Shown here: positions 1 to 10,005 of the stretch, piece after piece | Layout of the letters: each line of letters starts with the position of its first letter | Position numbering within the stretch: position 1 is the stretch's first letter | Source of the DNA: Pseudomonas sp. | Lineage (GTDB): Bacteria; Pseudomonadota; Gammaproteobacteria; Pseudomonadales; Pseudomonadaceae | NCBI RefSeq assembly: GCF_030690725.1 | Contig: NZ_JAUYGD010000034.1 | Span: 112,942 to 176,941, forward strand | Length of the DNA: 64,000 nucleotides | Direction of reading: 5' to 3' | Made by a program: the position numbers and the translations under genes | Notes under the pieces: model-generated | Told to the model about the DNA's origin: nothing | Database searches by the model: none | What the model saw: the letters and a program-made list of their open reading frames with translations, nothing else

Positions 1-459
1 GTCGATGTACTCGCGCGGTGCATCGCTGACTGCCCAGGGTTGCGGGCGCTCGGCTTCATGCAGCGTGCTGAGGCGGCTGACCAGCTGCAGCAGGCGCTCG
101 GCGTCATCGAACACTTCGGCGCGGCCATGGGCCTGCACGCTGATGTAGTTCCAGGTCGGCACCACCTTGCCGTGCTCGGCCTTGGCGGCGTACCAGGACG
201 GGCTGATATAGGCCTCCGCTCCTTGGAAAATCACCAGCGCCGGGCTGCCTTCGGCGAGGTCACGCCACTGCGGGTTGGCGCGGGCAAAGTGACCGTACAA
301 CGTGCCGTAGGGGCCTTCGCCTGCTTCCAGCAGCAGCGGAAGATTGCTGGCGAGCAGGCCCTGGTTACCGTGGCTGACCAGCGTCGGCAGGCGCGTGGCG
401 TGCATCTGCTGGTGCAGCGTGGCGAGGTCGTCCTGGCGGAAGGCGGCGGGCGTGTACAT
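1..459 (-). CDS. PaiB-like FMN-binding negative regulator family protein (3' part missing)
   Basis: The gene starts with ATG at 459 and is open to the window edge, giving 153 codons; the C-terminus is lost. The N-terminus MYTPAAFRQDDL and the later stretches LVSHGNQGLLASNLPLLL and TWNYISVQAHG are typical of the PaiB / FMN-binding split-barrel family, which in Bacillus was linked to repression of sporulation and protease genes. In pseudomonads the role is not established. It is divergent from the MocR regulator at 536, with 76 bases between the starts, so the two probably share a promoter region and the MocR protein may control this gene. That regulation is inference; the family call is from sequence resemblance only. 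Confidence 0.8.
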   Translation of the reverse strand, partial: MYTPAAFRQDDLATLHQQMHATRLPTLVSHGNQGLLASNLPLLLEAGEGPYGTLYGHFARANPQWRDLAEGSPALVIFQGAEAYISPSWYAAKAEHGKVVPTWNYISVQAHGRAEVFDDAERLLQLVSRLSTLHEAERPQPWAVSDAPREYID

Positions 460-535
460 GGGCGGGCTCCTGAGCTGGTGAAGCCATACTAGGCAGCGTA
501 TTGGTCTGTTGTAAGATCCACTTTCTGCGACTTTT

Positions 536-2032
536 ATGGAGCCAATCGCTATGGCCATTTCGTCCGCTGCGCCGCTGCCGGTCGATCTCTCTGGCATCCA
601 GCTCGACCCACAGCAGGGGTTGGCGCGTCAGCTGTATCAGGCGCTGCGTGAGCGCATCCTCGATGGTCGTCTGCAACGCCGCACGCGCTTGCCGGCCAGC
701 CGCGATCTGGCCAGCCTGCTGGGCATCTCGCGCAACACCGTGACCCGCGCCTTCGATCAGCTGTATGCCGAGGGTTATATCGAAGGGCGGATCGGGGCCG
801 GCACTTATGTGGCCGAGTTGAGCGGGGCGACGCGGCCGGCTCCAGCGCCTCCAGTGCAACCGTCCGGCAGCCCGCAGAGTGCGGCTTTGCAGCTATTGCA
901 GAGCCATCATCTGAACCCGCCATTAAGCGGCGCGCCACGGGCGTTTCGCGTTGGCGTGCCGGCCTTTGATCTGTTTCCCTTCGAGACCTGGGCGCGCCTG
1001 TCCGCGCGCTTCTGGCGCAAACCATCGCCGGCGCGGCTGGGCTATGGCGACCCGGCCGGTGATTGGCAGCTGCGCGAGTTGATCGCCGCCTACCTGCGCA
1101 ACAGCCGTGGCCTGCATTGCGACCCGGCGCAGATCGTCGTAACCAATGGCGCGCAGCAGGCCATCAGCCTGTGCGCGCAACTGCTGGTTACCCCTGGCGC
1201 ACGGGTGGCCGTGGAAAACCCCGGCTACCGCGCCGCCGGCCATGCCCTGGCGATAGCTGGAGCGCAGCTGTGCGGCGTGGCGGTGGATGATGAAGGCATG
1301 AACACCGCTGCGTTGGAACAGGTCGAAGGGTGCCGGCTGGTTTACCTGACGCCATCGCACCAATACCCGACCGGCGTCACCCTGTCGCTGGCGCGGCGTC
1401 TGCAGCTGCTGGAATGGGCCGAGCGCAATGATGGCCTGATCATCGAGGACGATTACGACGGCGAGTACCGCTACAGCGGCACGCCGCTGGCGCCCTTGGC
1501 CGCTCTCGACCGCCAGGGCCGGGTGCTGTATGTCGGCACCTTCTGCAAGATTGCCTTTCCGGCGTTGCGTCTGGGTTATCTGGTATTGCCGCCAGCCCTG
1601 GCCGAAGCCTTCGCCCAACGCCGCGCCCTGGATATGCGCCATTCGGAAATCGGCACCCAGGCGGTGATGGCCGAATTTATCGCCGCCGGGCATTTTCAAC
1701 GGCATATCCGCCGTATGCGCACGGCCGCCCGCAGTCGTCGCGACGCGCTGCTGGCCGGTTGGCCCGAGTCGGTGCCGGGCTGCGCGCCGTTGCCGGTGGT
1801 GGAGGCCGGGTTGCATCTGTGCGTGCGGGTCGACAGCCTGGCCCGCGAGCGTGCGCTGATCAGCGCCGCCGCACGGGTTGGGGTGGAGATAAGTGCGCTC
1901 AGTAGCTACTGGCTACCCGACAGCAGCACCCCAGAAGACCAGCGCGCCGGGCTGGTGCTGGGTTTTGCCGCGGTGCCCGAAGCGCAAATCGCCGAGGCCC
2001 TGCAGGCATTGCGCAAGGCCTGGCAGCTTTAG
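536..2032 (+). CDS. MocR/GntR-type transcriptional regulator with aminotransferase-like domain
   Basis: A 498-residue protein, the usual length for MocR regulators. Residues about 20-85 form a GntR winged helix (LARQLYQALRERILDGRL, then TRLPASRDLASLLGISRNTV). Residues about 120-495 match a class I aminotransferase fold, with TNGAQQAIS, EDDYDGEYRY and the PLP-lysine region GTFCKIAFPALRLGY. The lysine is kept, although the common S-x-S-K is here T-F-C-K. Such proteins use PLP as a sensor; some (PdxR) activate vitamin B6 synthesis, but no pdx gene is visible here. An alternative start lies at 551 (MAISSAAP). The divergent PaiB-like gene is the most likely neighbour target. The target and the ligand response are unknown. 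Confidence 0.88.
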   Translation: MEPIAMAISSAAPLPVDLSGIQLDPQQGLARQLYQALRERILDGRLQRRTRLPASRDLASLLGISRNTVTRAFDQLYAEGYIEGRIGAGTYVAELSGATRPAPAPPVQPSGSPQSAALQLLQSHHLNPPLSGAPRAFRVGVPAFDLFPFETWARLSARFWRKPSPARLGYGDPAGDWQLRELIAAYLRNSRGLHCDPAQIVVTNGAQQAISLCAQLLVTPGARVAVENPGYRAAGHALAIAGAQLCGVAVDDEGMNTAALEQVEGCRLVYLTPSHQYPTGVTLSLARRLQLLEWAERNDGLIIEDDYDGEYRYSGTPLAPLAALDRQGRVLYVGTFCKIAFPALRLGYLVLPPALAEAFAQRRALDMRHSEIGTQAVMAEFIAAGHFQRHIRRMRTAARSRRDALLAGWPESVPGCAPLPVVEAGLHLCVRVDSLARERALISAAARVGVEISALSSYWLPDSSTPEDQRAGLVLGFAAVPEAQIAEALQALRKAWQL

Positions 2033-2051
2033 CCGTGCGAGGTGCTCAGGC

Positions 2052-2110
2052 GTAGGATGGGTGGTAACCCATCAACTGGCTGCTGGCTGATGGGTTACCA
2101 CCCATCCTAC
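2052..2110. repeat. Perfect 23-bp inverted repeat (REP-like hairpin)
   Basis: Left arm 2052-2074 and right arm 2088-2110 are perfect reverse complements, starting GTAGGATGGGTGG and ending CCACCCATCCTAC, with a 13-base loop. It lies 20 bases after the MocR stop codon and could act as a transcription terminator or mRNA stabiliser. A related element lies at 63545-63615. No mobile gene is attached. Confidence 0.85.
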
Positions 2111-2181
2111 GGGCTCAAATCCCGAACCAATGCCGCTTGCCTGGCAAGGGCAGCGCAGGACTGGTCTTAAGTGAACGGCAT

Positions 2182-2967
2182 TCAACACAGCTCGGGATTT
2201 TTCGCGCAGCTGCCGTAGCCTTCGCTGCGCATCTGTTCCAGGGCTGCCTGCAGGCGCTCGATCACTTCGTCCGGGGTGTCCTTGTTTAGCGCCAGGTACA
2301 GCTGCGAGGTTTCGAAGCTGAGCACGGTTTGCAGATCATCGGCGCCCTGCTCTTTGGCGTACACGCGCCACACCGGGTCGGAGGTGGCCCATAGGTCGAT
2401 CTGTCCGCGTTGCAGCTTGCGGATATTTTCCTGGTCGCGCAGGGCGTTTTGCGGGGTGAAACCCAGGCGCTCCAGATGCTGGCTGACCGCCGCGCTCTGG
2501 TAGGCGCCGATGCGGTAGGCCTTGGCCTGTTCCAGAGTGCTCAGTTGCGGGTGGCTGCCTTTACGGCCGACCAGCACGCTCTGGTACTGGGCGATAGGCC
2601 CGACCCACTTGAACAGCGGCTTGCGCGCCTCGCTCATGGAGGTAGAGAACAGGCCGTGGTTGGCGGTGGTCATGGTCTGTTGGTAGATGCGGTCCCAGGG
2701 GAAGCGCAGGGTCAGGCTGTAGTCGATGCCGGCGCGCTTGAACATCTCGCGCACGGTATCGGCACTGACGCCCTGGATCTGCGCATCGCGGGCGAAATTC
2801 TTGCCGTGCTCGGCCATGTTGAACGGCGGGAAGTTTTCCGTCAGCAGCACCATCTTGTAATCGGGCGGCAAGGCGGCCTGACTCAGGGGGCTGAACAGTA
2901 GGCTCAGCAGCAGAGCGGCCAGGCCGTTGCCAGGTTTGTTCCACAGGTGTTGAAGAAGCTGCAGCAT
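2182..2967 (-). CDS. Periplasmic solute-binding protein, amino-acid ABC transporter type (SBP_bac_3-like)
   Basis: A 261-residue protein with an N-terminal signal peptide (hydrophobic LAALLLSLLFSPLSQA, cleavage after about residue 31). The mature part begins LPPDYKMVLLTENFPPFN, followed by GVSADTVREMFKRAG, the usual opening of the family 3 periplasmic binding fold. Pseudomonas genomes carry many stand-alone copies of this type; some are sensory rather than transport proteins. It is the last gene of the aspA-symporter-binding protein group on this strand, 294 bases after the symporter, so co-transcription is not certain. No permease or ATPase is adjacent and the ligand cannot be read from the sequence. 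Confidence 0.8.
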   Translation of the reverse strand: MLQLLQHLWNKPGNGLAALLLSLLFSPLSQAALPPDYKMVLLTENFPPFNMAEHGKNFARDAQIQGVSADTVREMFKRAGIDYSLTLRFPWDRIYQQTMTTANHGLFSTSMSEARKPLFKWVGPIAQYQSVLVGRKGSHPQLSTLEQAKAYRIGAYQSAAVSQHLERLGFTPQNALRDQENIRKLQRGQIDLWATSDPVWRVYAKEQGADDLQTVLSFETSQLYLALNKDTPDEVIERLQAALEQMRSEGYGSCAKNPELC

Positions 2968-2997
2968 GGGTTTCTGCCTTTTTATTGTTGTCTGGGA

Positions 2998-3043
2998 GTG
3001 GCATCGCCAGCCGCCCTGGTGAGGCGAGGCTGGCGGATGCCAC
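2998..3043 (-). other. Stem-loop upstream of the solute-binding protein gene
   Basis: GTGGCATCGCCAGCC pairs with GGCTGGCGGATGCCAC (one bulge) about 30 bases before the ATG at 2967. There is no run of T after it on the minus strand, so it may be a terminator remnant, an attenuator or a leader hairpin. Apart from this, I see nothing gene-like in the 294-base gap 2968-3261. Confidence 0.45.
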
Positions 3044-3261
3044 GGCTGTTGCTATCAGGAAGCCCGCTTGGTCAGCGCGGTGGCGAAGGGGTGTATGCCG
3101 ACACAGGACGTCGTCACGACGCTGACCAGGCGGGCTGTTCGGTGCCAGGGGCGCAGGGGTTGCCTGCTGCCGCCTGTTGTTGCGTGACTAAGCGGTGATG
3201 TCGGTAAACGCTCAGCCGCTGTAGTCACTGGCATCGGGTTGCCTTGCTCAGTCCGCAGCTA

Positions 3262-4515
3262 TTACTGCGCGTTGTCGCTGTTGTAGATCTCGCGATCCAG
3301 CTCCTTCTCGCTGCTGCCAACCAAGGTGGTGGTCATCAGGTCGCCGGCGACGTTGACCGTGGTGCGCGCCATATCGAGGATGCGGTCGATACCGGCAATC
3401 AGCGCCACGCCTTCCAGCGGCAGGCCGACCGAGGTCAGCACCAGGCCGAGCATGATCAACCCGGCGCCAGGTACACCGGCGGTGCCGATCGAGGCCAGGG
3501 TGGCGGTGAGGATGATCATCAGATACTGGCCGGCATTCAGGTCGACGCCGAAGGCCTGGGCGATAAACAGCGCCAGTACGCCCTGATAAATGGCGGTGCC
3601 GTCCATATTGATGGTCGCGCCCACCGGCAGCACGAAACCGGCCACGCCCTGGGACACGCCGAGGTTCTTGCGCGCACATTCAATCGACACCGGCAGGGTG
3701 CCGGCGCTGCTTGAAGTACTGAAGGCCACGGCCAATGCCGGCGCCACGCCCTTGAAGAAGCGCAGCGGGCTAAGCCGCGCGAGCAAGCCCAGCAGGCCGC
3801 CATACACCAGCAGCATATGGGTGATGCTGGCCAGGTAGATCACCCCGATCACGCCGGCCAGCGGCAGCAGCACTTCGATGCCGTGGGAGGCCACTACGCC
3901 GGCGATCAGCGCAAATACGCCGATGGGCGCGCAGCGCATCACCAGGTCGGTGAGCTTGTAGAACACCTCGGCCAGGCTGTCGAACAGCTTGACTGCCGGC
4001 GCGGCTTTTTCGCCGATCAGGTTCATGCTCACGCCCAGGGCGATGGCGAACACGATGATCTGCAGGATATTGCCTTCGGCGAAGGCGGCCACCGGATTGG
4101 TCGGTACCAGGCCCACCAGAATCTGCACCAGCGACGGCGCCTGCTTGGTTTCCTGCACGCCGCTGGCCACCATATTCATCCCTTCACCCGGGGTGAACAG
4201 GGCGCCGAACAGCAGGCCGATACTCACCGCAAAGGCGGTGGTGATCAGGTAGATGGCGATGGTCTTGACGCTGATGCGGCCGAGTTTGGCGCTGTCGCTC
4301 ATGGCCGTGATACCGGCCACCAGTGAGACGAACACCAGTGGCACGATCAGCATCTTGATTGCATTGAGGAACAGCGTGCCGATGGGCGCCAGCACCAGGG
4401 CGTCGGCCTTGAACAGCACGCCGGTCAGTACGCCAAGGCCGAGGCCGATAAGGATTTGTTGCCACAGCGGCATGCGCCGCAAAAAGCTTAGGGAAGAAGT
4501 ACTGCTCTGACTCAT
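3262..4515 (-). CDS. Dicarboxylate/amino acid:cation symporter (DAACS family, GltP/DctA type)
   Basis: An inner-membrane symporter of 417 residues taking up glutamate/aspartate or C4-dicarboxylates with H+ or Na+. Family marks are the serine-rich loop FSTSSSAGTLPVSIE, the NMDGTAIYQG motif and re-entrant glycine-rich segments (GTAGVPGAGLIML). I chose ATG 4515 because GGGTGA sits 6 bases before it; a GTG at 4524 would add MIT. It lies downstream of aspA on the same strand, 160 bases apart with a terminator between. Together they make sense as uptake plus deamination of aspartate or export/import of fumarate-type products. The exact substrate is inference. Confidence 0.9.
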   Translation of the reverse strand: MSQSSTSSLSFLRRMPLWQQILIGLGLGVLTGVLFKADALVLAPIGTLFLNAIKMLIVPLVFVSLVAGITAMSDSAKLGRISVKTIAIYLITTAFAVSIGLLFGALFTPGEGMNMVASGVQETKQAPSLVQILVGLVPTNPVAAFAEGNILQIIVFAIALGVSMNLIGEKAAPAVKLFDSLAEVFYKLTDLVMRCAPIGVFALIAGVVASHGIEVLLPLAGVIGVIYLASITHMLLVYGGLLGLLARLSPLRFFKGVAPALAVAFSTSSSAGTLPVSIECARKNLGVSQGVAGFVLPVGATINMDGTAIYQGVLALFIAQAFGVDLNAGQYLMIILTATLASIGTAGVPGAGLIMLGLVLTSVGLPLEGVALIAGIDRILDMARTTVNVAGDLMTTTLVGSSEKELDREIYNSDNAQ

Positions 4516-4624
4516 GGTTATCACCCGGATTATCGTTTTTGTGGGGCCGTCTGTGCGGCCTTGAGCGGTGCCGCCCGGCAGGCGAGGGCGGAAAACCAGT
4601 TACCCAGATGCTGGGCGCTGGTTA

Positions 4625-4659
4625 CAAAAAACGCGCCGTTCCTGGCGGATACGGCGCGT
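4625..4659 (-). terminator. Rho-independent terminator after aspA
   Basis: On the minus strand the stem ACGCGCCGT / ACGGCGCGT (4651-4659 with 4631-4639, loop of 11) is followed by a run of six T (4625-4630). It is placed 16 bases after the aspA stop codon. Read-through to the symporter gene is possible. Confidence 0.85.
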
Positions 4660-4674
4660 GTGGTGCTCTGTGGG

Positions 4675-6102
<1,428 letters not shown>

Positions 6103-6251
6103 GATCAAGGTCATCTCAGGAAATACGGCATATGCCGCGATGGCCCGTAGGTTAGGGGCTGCAGCTTGATGCTGGCCAATGCTGTTAAGCGCTGGGTCAT
6201 GCATAATCGGCATAACCTTGGCGTGACCGCGATGTGGTAGCAAACGTAGAC

Positions 6252-6332
6252 GTAGGGTGGATGACGCTTTACCCATCCACCACAAGCGAATGCCGGCTGG
6301 GTGGTGGATGAAAAGAGCGTCATCCACCCTAC
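6252..6332. repeat. Long imperfect inverted repeat, GTAGGGTGGATG family, copy 1
   Basis: Arms of about 32 bases at 6252-6283 and 6301-6332 begin GTAGGGTGGATGACGCT and end with the reverse complement; a few mismatches lie near the inner ends. A near-identical left arm recurs at 8508. The element sits in the aspA-LysR gap and ends 17 bases before the LysR start, so it is probably in that gene's 5' leader. Confidence 0.85.
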
Positions 6333-6348
6333 AAAAACAGGAGTGACG

Positions 6349-7254
6349 ATGAACCTTGAAAGCAAATGGCTGGAAGACTTTGTCACCCTGGCCGCCACTC
6401 GCAGTTTTTCCCAGGCGGCGCAAAAGCGCTTTGTCACCCAGCCGGCGTTTAGTCGGCGGATTCGCAGCCTGGAGAACATGCTCGGCCTGACCCTGGTCAA
6501 CCGCGCCTGCACACCCATCGAGCTGACTGAATCCGGCCAGCTGTTTCTGGTCACGGCGCGGAGCATGGTCGAGCAGCTCGGCGAGGTGGTGCGTCACCTG
6601 CATAACCTTGAAGGCCAGCAGGGCGAGGTGATGCAGATTGCCGCCGCGCACTCGCTGACCCTGGGGTTTTTCCCCGAATGGATCGCCCGCCTGCGCCGCG
6701 AGGGTCTGCCGTTGACCACCCGTCTGGTGGCGACCAACGTCGGCGAAGCGGTGCATGCGCTGCGCGAAGGCGCCTGCGACCTGATCCTCGCCTACTACGA
6801 CCCCGACGCTGCGTTGCAGATGGACCCGGAAATCTTCCCCTCGCTGCACCTGGGCCGCACGGAAATGCTCCCGGTGTGCGCGGTGGGCGAAGACGGCGCG
6901 CCGCTGTTCGACCTCAATAGCGGCCAGAGTGTGCCGCTGCTGGCCTACAGTGCGGGGGCGTTTCTCGGTCGCTCGGTCAACCTGCTGCTACGCCAACGGG
7001 CGTTGCGCTCGACCACGGTGTACGAAACGGCGATGGCCGACAGCCTGAAAAGCATGGCCTTGCAGGGCATGGGCGTGGCCTGGGTGCCACGGCTGAGCGT
7101 GACCGCTGAACTGGCTCGAGGCGAGCTGGTGGTGTGCGGCGATGAGCAGTGGCAAGCGCCGCTGGAAATCCGCCTGTACCGCTGCGCCCTGGTGCGCAAG
7201 GCTTCGGTGCGCTTGCTCTGGCGCAAACTGGAAAGCGGCGAGGTCGGCCGCTGA
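6349..7254 (+). CDS. LysR-type transcriptional regulator
   Basis: A 301-residue LysR protein. The N-terminal helix-turn-helix (LAATRSFSQAAQKRFVTQPAFSRRIRSLE, read in two parts) covers residues about 10-45, followed by a substrate-binding domain. I chose ATG 6349 because CAGGAGTG lies 5-12 bases upstream; the open frame extends to 6301 through a repeat and is not believable there. It is divergent from aspA, and the same pair exists in P. aeruginosa, so control of aspartate catabolism is the natural guess. The inducer is unknown. Confidence 0.9.
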   Translation: MNLESKWLEDFVTLAATRSFSQAAQKRFVTQPAFSRRIRSLENMLGLTLVNRACTPIELTESGQLFLVTARSMVEQLGEVVRHLHNLEGQQGEVMQIAAAHSLTLGFFPEWIARLRREGLPLTTRLVATNVGEAVHALREGACDLILAYYDPDAALQMDPEIFPSLHLGRTEMLPVCAVGEDGAPLFDLNSGQSVPLLAYSAGAFLGRSVNLLLRQRALRSTTVYETAMADSLKSMALQGMGVAWVPRLSVTAELARGELVVCGDEQWQAPLEIRLYRCALVRKASVRLLWRKLESGEVGR

Positions 7255-7256
7255 GC

Positions 7257-7312
7257 GTAGGAGCGGGCCATGCCCGCGATATTGTGGTTTCGCGGGCTTG
7301 GCCCGCTCCTAC
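7257..7312. repeat. REP-type palindrome between convergent genes
   Basis: Arms of 23 bases at 7257-7279 and 7290-7312 (GTAGGAGCGGGCCATGCCCGCGA and its near-complement, with one mismatch) match the common Pseudomonas REP style, GTAGGAGCGGGC. It starts 2 bases after the LysR stop codon and ends 22 bases before the end of the convergent polyamine-binding protein gene, so it may terminate transcription from both sides. Confidence 0.85.
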
Positions 7313-7334
7313 GGAATAGGCATCCTGCGTTGCT

Positions 7335-8453
7335 TCAGGTACCCGACTTGATGGTGTTCCACACCCGCGTACGTACGCGTTCGATCTTCTGCGGCAGCGG
7401 TTGCAGCACGTAGAGGGTTTTCTGCGCTTCGGCGGTTGGGGTCAGGCCGGGGTTGTCGCGGATTTCTGCGCCCACCAGCGGCATGCCGTCTTTGTTTGGG
7501 TTGGGGTAACCGAGAAAATCGCTGATCGGTGCCACCACTGCTGGTTCGAGCAGGTTGTTGAGGAGCTCATGGGCTTCGGTGACGTTCTTCGCGCTTTTCG
7601 GGATGGCGAAGGAGTCGTACCACAGCGGCGCGCCTTCCTTCGGCAGGCGCCAGTCGACCACCACGCCGTTGCCGGCTTCCTTGGCGCGGTTGGCGAACTG
7701 GTAGAAGCTGCCCGAGTAACCGATGGCCACGCAGATGTCGCCGTTGGCGATATCGGTCATGTACTTGGCGGAGTGGAAGTAGGCGATGTGGGGGCGAATT
7801 TTCAGCATCAGCGCGCTGGCTTTCTCGTAGTCCTCGGGTTTGGTGCTGTTGGGGTCGAGGCCCAGGTAGTGCAGGGCGATGGGCAGGATATCGCCGGGCG
7901 AATCAAGCATGGCCACGCCGCACTGCTTGAGCTTGCTGATGTTCTCTTCCTTGAAGATCAGGTCCCAGCTGTCCACTGGCGCATCGGCGCCGAGCACGGC
8001 CTTGACCTTGTCCGGGTTAAAGCCGATCAGCACGGTGCCGTACATGTAGGGCACGGCGTATTGGTTGCCGGGGTCGTTGGCGGTCATCAGCTGCAGCAGA
8101 CCGGGGTCGAGGTGCTGCCAATTCGGTAGCTTGCTCTTGTCGAGTTTCTGGAACACCCCGGCCTTGATCTGGGTGTCGAGGAAGGTGTTGGTCGGCACCA
8201 CCAGGTCATAGCCGGAGTTGCCGGTCAGCAGCTTGGCTTCCAGCGCTTCGTTGGTGTCGAACACATCCCAGGTCAGCTTGATGCCGCTTTTTTCCTGAAA
8301 CTCCTTGGGCACCGAGGGCAGCATATAGTCGGCCCAGTTGTACACGCGCAGTTCGCGCGGCTTCTCGGGCGTTTGTGCCTGGGCTTGGCCAAGGCCGCTG
8401 AGTAAGGCACCGACGCAGAGTGTGGTGGCCAGGTTACGGGTGAGTCTGTTCAT
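7335..8453 (-). CDS. Polyamine (putrescine/spermidine) ABC transporter substrate-binding protein
   Basis: A 372-residue periplasmic protein of the PotF/PotD/SpuD family. A signal peptide covers residues about 1-27 (LCVGALLSGLGQAQA). The mature start RELRVYNWADYMLPSVPKEF and motifs such as YDLVVPTNTFL, YAVPYMYGT and CVAIGYSG are characteristic. ATG 8453 is preferred over the GTG at 8462 because GGAGTGA lies at a proper distance. It follows the acetylpolyamine deacetylase gene on the same strand, separated by a palindromic repeat. The same pair (aphA with a binding protein) is known in P. aeruginosa, so a role in uptake of polyamines or acetylated polyamines is likely. No permease or ATPase gene is beside it. 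Confidence 0.9.
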   Translation of the reverse strand: MNRLTRNLATTLCVGALLSGLGQAQAQTPEKPRELRVYNWADYMLPSVPKEFQEKSGIKLTWDVFDTNEALEAKLLTGNSGYDLVVPTNTFLDTQIKAGVFQKLDKSKLPNWQHLDPGLLQLMTANDPGNQYAVPYMYGTVLIGFNPDKVKAVLGADAPVDSWDLIFKEENISKLKQCGVAMLDSPGDILPIALHYLGLDPNSTKPEDYEKASALMLKIRPHIAYFHSAKYMTDIANGDICVAIGYSGSFYQFANRAKEAGNGVVVDWRLPKEGAPLWYDSFAIPKSAKNVTEAHELLNNLLEPAVVAPISDFLGYPNPNKDGMPLVGAEIRDNPGLTPTAEAQKTLYVLQPLPQKIERVRTRVWNTIKSGT

Positions 8454-8507
8454 CAGGGTCACTCCAGTTTTGTTGTCATTCTTGTGTCGTGCCAGAAGTC
8501 ACGGGGC

Positions 8508-8588
8508 GTAGGGTGGATGGCGCTTTATCCATCCACCACAGGTATGTGGCGCGCTAGCGGTGGACGAAAACAGCGTCGTCCACCCTAC
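8508..8588. repeat. Inverted repeat, GTAGGGTGGATG family, copy 2, overlapping the aphA stop
   Basis: The left arm 8508-8539 differs from copy 1 (6252-6283) at only a few bases; the right arm 8559-8588 ends CCACCCTAC. The TAG stop of aphA (8587-8585) lies inside the terminal CCCTAC, so the repeat supplies the stop codon. It fills most of the gap to the polyamine-binding protein gene. Confidence 0.85.
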
Positions 8589-9619
8589 GGAGTGCCCGCC
8601 TCGAACCCCTCCAGCACGTTGACCGCGTTGACGCCGATGGCCTCCACCGCATAACCGCCTTCCATCACAAACAGCGTCGGCAGGCCGAGTGCGGCGATGC
8701 GTTTGCCCATGGCCAGGTAATCTGGGCTGTCGAGCTTGAACTGGGAAATCGGGTCGTCCTTGAAGGTGTCCACGCCCAGCGACACCACAATCACTTCGGC
8801 GCCGTATTCGGCGATGCGTTGGCAGGCTTCATCCAGTGCTGCGCTCCACACTTCCCAGGGGCTGCCCATGGCCAATGGGTAGTTGAAGTTGCAGCCTTCG
8901 CCGGCACCCTCGCCGCGTTCATCGGTATAGCCGAGAAAGAACGGGAACTCGTCGGCGGGGTCGCCGTGGATCGAGGCGAACAGCACGTCATTGCGGGTGT
9001 AGAAGATGTCCTGGGTGCCGTTACCGTGGTGGTAATCGACATCGAGGATTGCCACGCGCTGCTTGCCCTGGTCGAGAAACGCCTGGGCGGCGATGGCGGC
9101 GTTGTTCAGGTAGCAGTAGCCGCCCATCAGCTCGCCAGCGGCGTGATGGCCCGGCGGGCGGCACAGGGCGAAGGCGCTATGGGCGCCGCCCGCAATTGCT
9201 TGCTGGGCGCTTAGCGCCACCTGCGCGGCACTGTAAGCCGCTTGCCAGGTGCCAGCGGTAATCGGCGCACCGCCATCGAAGCTGTAGTAACCGAGCTGGC
9301 CGTGCAAATCCCTGGGGATGACCGCGCGCAGGGTCCGCGCCGGCCAGGTAAAGGGCAGCAGATCGCCGCTGCCGTTCTGCGCCTGCCAGCGCTCCCAGGC
9401 ACCCTTGAAGAAGTCCAGATACGCGCCGCTGTGGATGCGCTCAATCGGCGCAAGGCCGAAGTCCTGCGGCGGGCGCACATCGCCGAGCTGGCGATCCTTG
9501 ACGCGTTGGAGGATATGGTCGGCGCGTTGTGGCTTCTCGAAACAGGGCATCAGCTGGCCGTCGATCAGCTCGCAGCTGCCGTGGTGCAGGTGATGGTCGT
9601 CGCTGTAAAAGGTCAGCAT
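8585..9619 (-). CDS. aphA: Acetylpolyamine amidohydrolase (histone-deacetylase family)
   Basis: This zinc enzyme removes the acetyl group from acetylputrescine or acetylcadaverine, feeding polyamine catabolism. It has 344 residues from ATG 9619, which has GGGAG upstream and begins MLTFYSDDHHLHHG as in P. aeruginosa AphA. The catalytic pair H158-H159 (RPPGHHA), zinc ligands D195 and H197 (DVDYHHGNGT) and D284 (LGVDTF), and the active-site tyrosine Y323 (GGYAVE) are all present. An open frame runs 12 codons further upstream but is not conserved. The downstream polyamine-binding protein supports the pathway. AphA versus its close paralogue AphB cannot be settled with certainty from sequence alone. 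Confidence 0.9.
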   Translation of the reverse strand: MLTFYSDDHHLHHGSCELIDGQLMPCFEKPQRADHILQRVKDRQLGDVRPPQDFGLAPIERIHSGAYLDFFKGAWERWQAQNGSGDLLPFTWPARTLRAVIPRDLHGQLGYYSFDGGAPITAGTWQAAYSAAQVALSAQQAIAGGAHSAFALCRPPGHHAAGELMGGYCYLNNAAIAAQAFLDQGKQRVAILDVDYHHGNGTQDIFYTRNDVLFASIHGDPADEFPFFLGYTDERGEGAGEGCNFNYPLAMGSPWEVWSAALDEACQRIAEYGAEVIVVSLGVDTFKDDPISQFKLDSPDYLAMGKRIAALGLPTLFVMEGGYAVEAIGVNAVNVLEGFEAGTP

Positions 9620-9713
9620 GCAGGTGGCTCCCAGGCTTGTTGTTCTGGCAGCCATTGTTCGCCCGTATGGCGCTGCGAAAGAACGCTGACAACGGCCAAA
9701 AGGGGATCGAAAT

Positions 9714-9796
9714 GGCCAAAAAAATCGCCGGGAGCGATTTTTAACGTCGCGCAGCGATGGCCCGCAGGGTGGCTGCCAGGGATGGCAGCCATAAAT
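9714..9796. repeat. Dispersed intergenic repeat, GGGAGCGATTTTTAACG type, copy 1
   Basis: The stretch around CGGGAGCGATTTTTAACGTC, then GCAGCGATGGCCCGCAGGG and CAGGGATGGCAG, is repeated with small changes at 55399-55479. It lies upstream of aphA in a 386-base gap with no gene. It looks like a spread, non-coding Pseudomonas repeat; function unknown. Confidence 0.75.
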
Positions 9797-9818
9797 TGCG
9801 CGACCGCCTTGGCATTTC

Positions 9819-9978
9819 GTAGGAGGCGCTTTAGCGGCGAGCTTTTAAAAGCGGTTGTCGCGGATACGACTGCAGGGATGCAGGAGGTAGCGCCGCGCCG
9901 GCTCCCGGCCGGCTTGCGGCATTCACCACATCCCTGTGGATTGCGAAGCAGGATGCCGGAGCCGAAAGCCCCTCCCAC
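9819..9978. repeat. Pair of inverted REP-like sequences (REPIN-like)
   Basis: GTAGGAGGCGCTTTAGCGGCG at 9819 and, on the other strand, GTGGGAGGGGCTTTCGGCTCC ending at 9978 are related REP sequences in opposite orientation, about 110 bases apart. Together with the repeat at 9714-9796 they fill most of the gap 9620-10005 between aphA and the AraC gene, which contains no convincing open frame. Confidence 0.6.
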
Positions 9979-10005
9979 AAATTCCTGCCACCGCGCGGTG
10001 CAGGG

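Noticed and set aside
6103..6849. Upstream extension of the aspA reading frame by about 249 codons
   Set aside because: It runs antisense to the LysR gene and through a palindromic repeat; aspartase homology starts at MSPAAS near 6102.
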